From an uncultured Alphaproteobacteria bacterium (GTDB lineage: Bacteria; Pseudomonadota; Alphaproteobacteria; Puniceispirillales; Puniceispirillaceae), in contig CAJYBL010000028.1 of the NCBI GenBank assembly GCA_913064995.1, positions 1 to 11,980 on the forward strand: DNA of 11,980 bases. Direction: 5' to 3'. How positions within the stretch are numbered: the stretch's first letter is position 1; every line of letters starts with the position of its first letter. Made by a program: the position numbers and the translations under genes. Positions 5,833 through 11,980 of this stretch are shown piece by piece. The notes under the pieces are model-generated. The model was not told the DNA's origin. It saw only the letters and a program-made list of their open reading frames with translations, and did no database searches.

Positions 5833-6483
5833 CTATGATTTGTCAATCGGGCGCATCACCCGCTGAAGCCAGCCCTTGGTGCCACCCGAGACCGAATCCG
5901 CAGCCGATTGCATGAAATCATCGCCCGGACACCAATTGGCCGGTGCAACATTGGCTGTCTGATAAGTGTCGATTAGGGCGCGCTGCACACGAAGCAATTC
6001 ATCAACCGACCTGCCAATATGCATTGGATAATGAATTAGCGCTTGCACTTTTTGGGCCGGATCAATGAACAGACAAGCGCGAACCGTTGATGTTGTGTCG
6101 CTATAGGCGTCAATCATACCATAGGCACGCGCAATATCCATCGACACATCTTCGATCACTGGAAAATTGACCGACAGGTTAAATTTGGTCTCGATCCACT
6201 CAATCCATCCCATATGGCTATAAACACTATCAACTGACAGCCCTAAAAGCTGGACATCCATTTCAGCAAATTTATCCTGTTCTTGCGCCAAAGCGACAAA
6301 TTCAGACGTACAGACTGGGGTGAAATCTGCTGGATGACAAAATAGCAAAACCCAACGTCCGGCAAATGCCGACAAACGTACTTCACCCATCGTTGAGCGC
6401 GCCGCAAAATCAATGACTGGCGACCCAACCAGAGATCGATAGGCAATATCTTGGCTTTTTGCTTGGTCGTCAGGTTGTAGCAT
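5833..6483 (-). CDS. Peroxiredoxin, Prx6/AhpC-like
   Basis: Thiol peroxidase of 216 residues, the usual length of the Prx6 group, that reduces hydrogen peroxide or organic hydroperoxides. The active-site motif HPADFTPVCTSEF (50-62) holds the peroxidatic cysteine C58 with its T55 and P51; R135 in STVRACLF is the expected active-site arginine. The C-terminal part ALIHYPMHIGRSVDELLRV and PANWCPGDD (181-189) is typical of the subgroup, and C185 there could be a resolving cysteine. C49 and C137 are additional. No signal peptide, so cytoplasmic. The frame begins with a TTG at 6510; the ATG at 6483 is preferred because AAAGGG lies about 9 nt upstream. It is read in the same direction as soxR, 149 bp away, with a candidate promoter between, so it probably has its own transcript. 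A protective role during sulfur oxidation is inferred from position only. Confidence 0.92.
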   Translation of the reverse strand: MLQPDDQAKSQDIAYRSLVGSPVIDFAARSTMGEVRLSAFAGRWVLLFCHPADFTPVCTSEFVALAQEQDKFAEMDVQLLGLSVDSVYSHMGWIEWIETKFNLSVNFPVIEDVSMDIARAYGMIDAYSDTTSTVRACLFIDPAQKVQALIHYPMHIGRSVDELLRVQRALIDTYQTANVAPANWCPGDDFMQSAADSVSGGTKGWLQRVMRPIDKS

Positions 6484-6858
6484 ATCTCTGCCCTTTATTT
6501 GTGAACTCAATGATTGACTCGATCACTTCTTAACATGACCATTAGTTGCTATGCCAAAGATTTTAGCGCCAAATTGTTAACAGGCTTGATTTAATATGCC
6601 ATCCGCTATGCTCAACATGTTGAGCCATAAAATCAAGCATCAGACAATCACCATCCAAAAAATAAGACAAAAATGATGTATCTTATATGCTGCTGTTTTT
6701 ATATTAATTCTCCACTCAATGGCAAAATGCTCTTAAATTGCTATCGCTTTCGGTGATTTATGATTGATCTTGGCCGGCTCGCCAGTAACGATTAAATATA
6801 CCTTTCGAGCATATTCGTTAAGGTGGTTGTATTTGGCTATAATTGGTGACCAATCCAG
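6484..6858. other. Divergent intergenic region between peroxiredoxin and aminotransferase genes
   Basis: This 375-bp gap holds the control regions for two genes read outwards. Seen: the perfect palindrome at 6610-6625; TATAAT at 6838-6843, a perfect -10 box but with no good -35 and only 15 bp before the aminotransferase ATG; and a small dyad TCAATGATTGA (6507-6517) near the peroxiredoxin start. The remainder is AT-rich with no convincing gene. A 27-codon frame from 6674 has no ribosome site and is not called. Confidence 0.6.
6610..6625. promoter_or_regulatory. Perfect 16-bp palindrome, candidate operator
   Basis: GCTCAACATGTTGAGC is fully self-complementary. It lies 127 bp before the peroxiredoxin start and 234 bp before the aminotransferase start. 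It is not followed by a T-run, and a spacer-free palindrome forms a hairpin poorly, so protein binding is likelier than termination. The regulator is unknown; no regulator gene adjoins it. Confidence 0.45.
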
Positions 6859-8187
6859 ATGACACATAATTTCCCGCGCCATAGCAAGATCACCCCACCC
6901 GTCGCCATTGCCGGCGCTGGATGCTATATTACCGACTCAACGGGGAAACAATATTTTGACGGTTCAGGCGGTGCAGCGGTTTCCTGTCTTGGTCATGGTG
7001 ACGCTGATATCGCGGCTGCAATGAAAGACCAGATTGATAAATTATCTTTCGCCCATACCAGCTTTTTTACCTCGCCACCTGCCGAAGCATTAGCCGATCT
7101 TTTGATTGCCAATGCGCCATCTGGCATTGACCGTGTCTATTTTGTGTCGGGCGGCTCAGAAGCCATTGAAGCATCGCTGAAACTGGCGCGGCAATATTTT
7201 GTTGAAACTGGTTCGCCGCAAAGAACCCATATCATCGCCCGCAAGCAAAGCTATCACGGCAATACGCTTGGGGCGCTTGCTGCTGGTGGCAATGCATGGC
7301 GACGTGATCAATTTGCCCCACTTTTGTTCACTGCCAGCCATATCGAGCCTTGTTATCGCTATCGTGGAAAAGCCGATGATGAGAGTGGTCACGCCTATGG
7401 GCAACGCATGGCCAATGCGCTGGAGACCGAAATCCTGCGGCTTGGCGCTGATAAGGTCATGGCCTTTCTAGCCGAGCCAGTGGTTGGCGCAACACTTGGC
7501 GCGGTCGCTGCCGAAGCGGGATATTTCACCCGCATTCGCGAAATTTGTGATCACTATGGCGTGCTGCTAATTCTTGATGAGGTGATGTGCGGTATGGGCC
7601 GAACCGGATCTTTATTTGCCTGTGACCATGATCAAGTCCGGCCTGATATTATCGCCATCGCCAAAGGGCTTGGCGCCGGATATCAGCCGGTTGGCGCCAT
7701 GTTATGCAGCAAGGACATCTATGATGCGATTGCCACCGGAAGCGGCTTTTTTCAGCATGGGCATACCTATCTTGCCCACCCTGTTGCCTGTGCTGCCGCC
7801 CATGCTGTTCTCAGCAAAATCATCGAAACTGGCCTGCCAAGCCGTGCCGCCATGATGGGCGACAGGCTTATACAGGCATTGCAATCGGCCTTTGGCCAGC
7901 ACCCTTTTATCGGTGATATTCGCGGGCGGGGGCTTTTCATCGGTATGGAATTTGTTGCCGACCGAACCCAGAAAACCCCCTTTGATCCGGCATTTGGCCT
8001 GCATCGCAAAATCAAGGCTGCGGCATTTGAGGCCGGATTATTATGCTATCCGATGGGTGGCACGATTGATGGCAAAAATGGCGATCATTTGCTTCTGGCA
8101 CCGCCTTTTATTCTGGAAGATTCCCATATCGGCGAGATAACCGACAAATTGGCCATTGCCTTTGACGCGGCCATGCCGCCCGCCTAA
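6859..8187 (+). CDS. Class III PLP-dependent aminotransferase, substrate unknown
   Basis: Fold-type I, class III aminotransferase of 442 residues, the typical length. Visible motifs: the phosphate-binding SGGSEAIE (97-104), SYHGNTLGA (131-139), AEPVVGA (205-211), LILDEVMCGMGRTG (237-250) with D240 contacting the PLP ring nitrogen, and IAIAKGLGAGYQPVGA (265-280) with K269 as the Schiff-base lysine. FQHGHTYLAHPVACAAA and the late CYPMGGTIDG belong to a subgroup of general aspartate-family, omega-amino-acid or amine aminotransferases annotated without firm substrate. It is not clearly argD, bioA, hemL or gabT from these motifs. The ATG at 6859 follows GGTGA by 9 nt. The gene stands alone, convergent with the hydrolase gene downstream and divergent from the peroxiredoxin gene, so context gives no clue to pathway. 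Cytoplasmic. Confidence 0.92.
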   Translation: MTHNFPRHSKITPPVAIAGAGCYITDSTGKQYFDGSGGAAVSCLGHGDADIAAAMKDQIDKLSFAHTSFFTSPPAEALADLLIANAPSGIDRVYFVSGGSEAIEASLKLARQYFVETGSPQRTHIIARKQSYHGNTLGALAAGGNAWRRDQFAPLLFTASHIEPCYRYRGKADDESGHAYGQRMANALETEILRLGADKVMAFLAEPVVGATLGAVAAEAGYFTRIREICDHYGVLLILDEVMCGMGRTGSLFACDHDQVRPDIIAIAKGLGAGYQPVGAMLCSKDIYDAIATGSGFFQHGHTYLAHPVACAAAHAVLSKIIETGLPSRAAMMGDRLIQALQSAFGQHPFIGDIRGRGLFIGMEFVADRTQKTPFDPAFGLHRKIKAAAFEAGLLCYPMGGTIDGKNGDHLLLAPPFILEDSHIGEITDKLAIAFDAAMPPA

Positions 8188-8258
8188 TCATCGGTCTGAT
8201 CACGCACCTTGCCAAAGCCTGATCCGCCAGAAAAAAGCGCAACCAGTAACGCGATCTT

Positions 8259-9242
8259 TTAGCGGTTTTGCAGCCCAGTGATCCAAGCAAGCATATGATC
8301 AACCGCGCTTTCTGTTTGGTTTGGCGACACAATATCTCCAGCGATAATATGTGAAAATTTATCATCATCGTCGGTCAGGCTGGCAATGATAGTTTTCGAT
8401 ACCCCACCCCACGATCTGGCAAATGCGGCTGTTTTTTCAGGCACAACAACCTGATCTTGGCGACTGTAATAAAACAAGGCTGGTATATCAACATCGTCAT
8501 ATGACTCCCGATCAACCGCTGCAACAATGGCGGCCATCGGCATTAATGCCGTTGTTGGGTAGGTCATCATCCAGTAGCGGGCATGACGATCATTTCGCGG
8601 ATTGCCCTGTTGTTCTGTGCCAATCACCAGCGGCACCCATTGCCGCGCAAATGGCGAAGTCAGCAAATTGGCAGCGCGGTTGTTAATAGCAAAATTTGGG
8701 GAAATGAAAATGATCCCACCAACATTTTTCATAGCCGCCTTATCAAGTGCGGCGGCAGCGGCCAAAGTACCCCCAGTTGATGTGGCCATGATGATGACCG
8801 TCTCGCCAATCTGCTTGCCAATTTTAATGGCTTCGCCAACATCATCCATCCAGCGCCCGACATCGGCATCTGCCAGTGCCGAAGGCTGGCGGCCATGACC
8901 TGTAAAGCGGGTAAAATAGAGATTGGCGCCCAAAGCGGCGGCCACCCGATCCGGCACTGGTCGGATTTCTTTTGAATTGGCGGTAAAGCCATGAAGGTAG
9001 ATAATCGATAGCGGCGTTTTTACATTAGCCTCGCCAGCCCAGATGACCTGTTTTTCAACCCCGTCAATAATGTCATCAAATTGCCCTTCGCGCATGGCAA
9101 GATAGGCGTCAATATCATTACCAATCATAATTTTGTTATGGCCAGTGCCAAGCCGAACCGGTTCACGCGGACCAAAAACAAAAACCAAGATCAAAAAACT
9201 GGCAAAACAAGTAAGGCAGATTTTCAGCGCTTTTTTGTTCAC
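8259..9242 (-). CDS. Membrane-anchored or exported alpha/beta hydrolase
   Basis: Serine hydrolase of 327 residues, substrate unknown. The start is a GTG at 9242 with GAGGAG 6 nt upstream; the frame is open to a TTG at 9284 with no such support. It opens with Lys-rich residues and a hydrophobic segment (about 8-24), a signal anchor or signal peptide. The catalytic triad can be proposed as S145 in IMATSTGGT, D253 in YYSRQDQVVV and H288 in FSHII, with the oxyanion HGF at 84-86. The nucleophile elbow reads ATSTG rather than the usual GxSxG, so the first glycine is alanine. The overall pattern (YLHGFTANSKE, RFTGHGRQ) resembles lysophospholipase- or carboxylesterase-like proteins. Convergent with the aminotransferase gene; a 191-bp divergent gap separates it from slyX. 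Confidence 0.85.
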   Translation of the reverse strand: MNKKALKICLTCFASFLILVFVFGPREPVRLGTGHNKIMIGNDIDAYLAMREGQFDDIIDGVEKQVIWAGEANVKTPLSIIYLHGFTANSKEIRPVPDRVAAALGANLYFTRFTGHGRQPSALADADVGRWMDDVGEAIKIGKQIGETVIIMATSTGGTLAAAAALDKAAMKNVGGIIFISPNFAINNRAANLLTSPFARQWVPLVIGTEQQGNPRNDRHARYWMMTYPTTALMPMAAIVAAVDRESYDDVDIPALFYYSRQDQVVVPEKTAAFARSWGGVSKTIIASLTDDDDKFSHIIAGDIVSPNQTESAVDHMLAWITGLQNR

Positions 9243-9433
9243 ATGCCACTCCTCATTGTTAAAAGGTTTGCCATGGCGAGGCAATTCGTTCCGCCAGCCA
9301 TGAGTTTAATGAGATAAGCCAACAGATCAAATCACTTCAGTGCGATAGCGTCAGTCATTTTTAACGGTCATATTTTATACGTCAGATCATTTCGGCCTTT
9401 GCCGAACCAGCCAGCGAATGCTAAAAGGCAATC

Positions 9434-9640
9434 ATGGAACAGAAGATCAATTATCTTGAAGAAAAAATGGCGATTATGCAGCATGAATTAGCGCAGATGA
9501 GTCATGAGGTCTATGCGCAGCAGAAGGAGGTTGCGCAATTAATGCTCGAAATCGAAAAGTTGAAATCGCAGCTTGAAAATGTGCAGCCCGATAGTGGCAT
9601 CCTATTGCCAAACGATGATGTGCCGCCACCACATTATTGA
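9434..9640 (+). CDS. slyX: SlyX family protein
   Basis: A 68-residue protein that is almost all coiled coil (heptad pattern from residue 1 to about 48, rich in Glu, Gln, Leu), ending in the conserved SlyX tail PPPHY. Known SlyX proteins are about this size and have no established biochemical function; in enterobacteria the gene lies near slyD. The ATG at 9434 follows AAAAGG by 6 nt. It stands alone on the plus strand, convergent with pgi (57-bp gap) and divergent from the hydrolase gene. No membrane segment or signal. Confidence 0.88.
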   Translation: MEQKINYLEEKMAIMQHELAQMSHEVYAQQKEVAQLMLEIEKLKSQLENVQPDSGILLPNDDVPPPHY

Positions 9641-9697
9641 ACATCCGCCATCGCATCTGATAAGCGCCCAATTCTGGCAAATGCCACATCACATCAG

Positions 9698-11212
9698 CTA
9701 GTCACCCAAGCGGTCTAGAAATGCCTTGGCAGCCGGACTGAAGCCATCAAGATCGCTTTTGCTGGCAAGATCATGTGCCATTTTCTTGCCAAGCTCGACA
9801 CCCCATTGATCAAAGCTGTTCACATCCCAGACAAAGCCCGAAACGATGGTGATATGTTCGTAAAGCGCCAATAGCCTGCCAAGTGCATAAGGCGTTGTCG
9901 CTTCCCAGCTTACCATCAAGGATGGCCGGTTTCCCGGAAAATGGCGATGCGGCGCATCGACATGTTCAACGCCAACAGCCAATGCTTCAGCCTGCGCCAC
10001 CGCATTGATTGCCAGCGTTTTGTGGCTTGCCTGCCAAGCCACATCACCCAAAAGATTGGCCGGTTTGCGCGCAATCAGAATATCAATCGGAACAATATCA
10101 ACCGACTGGTGAAGCCATTGGAAAAAACTATGCTGGCTGTTCACGCCCGCCTCGCCCCAAATTAGGGGGCCGGCTGGTTGGTCAAGCGGCTTGCCATGTC
10201 GCGTTACCGATTTTCCATTACTTTCCATTTCCAGCTGCTGCGCCCAGGCTGGCAATCTAGCCAGACGCTGATCATAGGGCATAATCCCATAGGCCATATG
10301 GCCAAGATAGCTTCGATGCCAAACGCGAAGCAGCCCCATGATTACCGGAATATTGCTGGCAAAGGGCGCTGTTTCAAAATGGTTATCCATCGCATGCGCG
10401 CCATCTAAAAGCTGGTCAAACGCCGTGCTGCCAACGGCAATCATCACCGATAGGCCAACCGCCGACCACAGCGAATAGCGCCCGCCAACACCTTCGTCAA
10501 AATCGAAAATACGCGCCGGATCAATGCCCCAATCAACAGCCCGCTCTTGATAGGTCGTTACCGCCACCATTGCCGCTTCAGGCGCAACCCCATTTTGCTT
10601 CAGCCAGCCTTTTGCCAAACCCGCATTCGCAAGTGTTTCGCTGGTGGTGAATGTTTTTGACGTCATGATGAAAAGCGTCGAGCGCGGATCGCATTGCGCC
10701 AAAATGTCATACAGCGCATGCGGATCAACATTGCCAACATAATGCACCACCGGCCCATCATGAAATCCGGCAAGACCTGCTGTCACCATTGATGGACCAA
10801 GATCCGACCCGCCAATGCCAAGATTGACAATTGATTTGATATTCTGATTGGCGCGGACATTATCGGCAAAATGGGTCAGTTTTCGATAGGCCTCGCTTTG
10901 CCGGTAATCTGGCGTGCGAAGACGGCAATGCGAAACCGGCCGATCTTCGCTTAGATTGATTGCTTTGCCAGCAAACATTGCCCTGATAAAATCAGCGAGT
11001 GATTTCGCCTCGGCAAGCGTCAAAAGCCGTTGCAAAATATCTTGTGTCAGGGGCTGGCGCGTACAATCAACGGTCAAATCTTCAAAATGAAAACATAAAT
11101 CATCACGACCATCCTGATAGATCAGCCTGCGCAAATGATGCAAAGCGATCGTATCTGCGTCGCGGCGCAACTGGTCTTCAATCGCAGCGATCAGTTTGTC
11201 TTGATCTGTCAT
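9698..11212 (-). CDS. pgi: Glucose-6-phosphate isomerase
   Basis: Cytoplasmic enzyme that interconverts glucose 6-phosphate and fructose 6-phosphate, linking glycolysis or gluconeogenesis with the Entner-Doudoroff and pentose phosphate routes. It has 504 residues, somewhat shorter than the roughly 550 of the E. coli type. Seen: the phosphate-binding NLGIGGSDLGP (130-140), the family signature DEGVGGRYSLWSAVGLS (239-255), catalytic base E330 in EMESNGKS, H361 in NSQHSFFQWLHQ, and the second signature SFDQWGVELGKK (466-477) with K476. The ATG at 11212 has AAGG about 9 nt upstream. Gaps of 151 bp to the upstream TRAP gene and 57 bp to convergent slyX suggest it is transcribed alone. No key residue appears to be missing. 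Confidence 0.97.
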   Translation of the reverse strand: MTDQDKLIAAIEDQLRRDADTIALHHLRRLIYQDGRDDLCFHFEDLTVDCTRQPLTQDILQRLLTLAEAKSLADFIRAMFAGKAINLSEDRPVSHCRLRTPDYRQSEAYRKLTHFADNVRANQNIKSIVNLGIGGSDLGPSMVTAGLAGFHDGPVVHYVGNVDPHALYDILAQCDPRSTLFIMTSKTFTTSETLANAGLAKGWLKQNGVAPEAAMVAVTTYQERAVDWGIDPARIFDFDEGVGGRYSLWSAVGLSVMIAVGSTAFDQLLDGAHAMDNHFETAPFASNIPVIMGLLRVWHRSYLGHMAYGIMPYDQRLARLPAWAQQLEMESNGKSVTRHGKPLDQPAGPLIWGEAGVNSQHSFFQWLHQSVDIVPIDILIARKPANLLGDVAWQASHKTLAINAVAQAEALAVGVEHVDAPHRHFPGNRPSLMVSWEATTPYALGRLLALYEHITIVSGFVWDVNSFDQWGVELGKKMAHDLASKSDLDGFSPAAKAFLDRLGD

Positions 11213-11363
11213 CTGTTTATGCCTTCACCTAAAGGGCTTTTTTCCAACATCAAGTGCCGGTTTGGCTTAAACTCCACCATCTGTCAATCAAGGTTTTGAT
11301 GCAACCCAGCTTTGAGCAAATTTATCATCATTACCAAAACTGGTCTTTGCAATCAGCCGCTAA

Positions 11364-11980
11364 TTAGCCTACCAGCAATAAAGCAATGCCCAAAATGATG
11401 CTGATCAGGCGATATAGTGGCTTGCCAGCGCTAATCACTGCATAGGATGTCAAGCCAAGCGCAAGCGCAATCTTGCAAAAGGCCAATAACGACAAAAGTG
11501 GCGTCACACCAATCGTCAATAGCTCGGGATGAACCACCATCCCAAGCGGGATCAGATAAAGCCCGATACCAAGTGACATTGAGGTCAACGCAACCCGTAA
11601 CCAATTTTCGCCAACCATGCCCGCCGCAATAAATACCCCGCCGCAAACAGGCGGTGTGATTGTCGATAAAAGCGCATACCAGAAAACAAACAGATGAACC
11701 GTCAGCGGTGCCATACCAAGATCAATCAATGCTGGCCCGGCAACTGAAACGCAAATCACATAGGCCGCTGTTGTCGGCACCTCCATGCCAAGGAACAAAC
11801 AGGCAAGCGCGGTTAACAGTAAGGCTGGCCAGATCATGCCACCCGAAAAAGACAAAATCAGCGACGTAACCTTGATCCCAAGACCGGTTATGCCAAGAAC
11901 GCCAATGATGATTGATGCACATAGAATAATCGATGCGATCATGGCGATCTGGCCACCAGCCATAATCGCAGCATCGCAAA
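11364..11980 (-). CDS. TRAP transporter large permease, probably 4TM/12TM fusion type (5' end outside window)
   Basis: C-terminal part (about 205 residues) of the large membrane subunit of a tripartite ATP-independent periplasmic transporter, which takes up carboxylates or similar solutes using a sodium or proton gradient and a periplasmic binding protein. The frame continues unbroken through the right edge; the ATG at 11963 is internal. The motif stretch LGMEVPTTAAYVICVSVAGPALIDLG and FWYALLSTITPPVCGGVFIAAGM matches the DctM region of fused TRAP permeases, followed by three further hydrophobic segments, an ending seen in the 4TM/12TM fusion group. Substrate cannot be told. The stop is 151 bp before pgi; I see no strong terminator there. 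Binding-protein gene not in the window. Confidence 0.85.
   Translation of the reverse strand, partial: CDAAIMAGGQIAMIASIILCASIIIGVLGITGLGIKVTSLILSFSGGMIWPALLLTALACLFLGMEVPTTAAYVICVSVAGPALIDLGMAPLTVHLFVFWYALLSTITPPVCGGVFIAAGMVGENWLRVALTSMSLGIGLYLIPLGMVVHPELLTIGVTPLLSLLAFCKIALALGLTSYAVISAGKPLYRLISIILGIALLLVG

Noticed and set aside
6674..6757. Small plus-strand frame beginning ATGATG with a CCC cysteine run
   Set aside because: No ribosome site, AT-rich context, 27 codons only; most likely chance.
9675..9686. TGGCAAATGCCA dyad between slyX and pgi as a shared terminator
   Set aside because: Five-bp arms with a 2-bp centre and no T-run on either strand; too weak to call.
1..11980. Mobile element, CRISPR array, tRNA or toxin-antitoxin pair
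   Set aside because: I saw no transposase or integrase motifs, no regularly spaced repeats, no tRNA-like cloverleaf and no small paired genes.

Overview
The window reads as a piece of an alphaproteobacterial chromosome of moderate GC, probably marine. It carries a thiosulfate-oxidising SOX cluster of the SoxCD-containing type, next to ordinary housekeeping and transport genes (slyX, pgi, a TRAP permease). A SAR116-like or other marine Rhodospirillales-type origin is a guess from gene content; nothing here proves it. I see no mobile element, CRISPR array, tRNA or rRNA gene.

Positions 1-5820 hold the SOX region, all transcribed leftwards: soxR (ArsR-family regulator) and soxS (periplasmic thioredoxin, start overlapping the end of soxR); a 223-bp regulatory gap; soxX-soxY-soxZ-soxA; a strong intrinsic terminator; then soxV (CcdA-type electron transporter), soxW (periplasmic thioredoxin, ATGA overlap with soxV) and the first 283 codons of soxC, which runs off the left edge. 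SoxYZ carries the sulfur substrate on the C-terminal GGCGG cysteine, SoxAX couples thiosulfate to it, SoxC is the molybdenum subunit of the SoxCD sulfane dehydrogenase, and SoxV with SoxS/SoxW supplies reducing equivalents to periplasmic thiols. soxB, the hydrolase that releases sulfate, usually follows soxA but is not between soxA and soxC here; it must lie outside the window or be absent.

Positions 5833-6483 hold a Prx6/AhpC-like peroxiredoxin, same strand, upstream of soxR. A 375-bp divergent gap with a perfect 16-bp palindrome separates it from a class III PLP aminotransferase on the plus strand (6859-8187). Then come a convergent membrane-anchored alpha/beta hydrolase (8259-9242, minus), slyX (9434-9640, plus), pgi (9698-11212, minus) and the C-terminal part of a TRAP-type permease (11364 to the right edge, minus).

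The points most worth a second look are the rearranged SOX order without an internal soxB, the terminator plus candidate promoter that split it into two units, dyad symmetries in front of soxR, soxX and soxV that could be SoxR operators, an extra cysteine in SoxY, a single-haem SoxA with a likely replacement disulfide, a SoxR with a long C-terminal tail, and the 16-bp palindrome. No wholly new system is evident.
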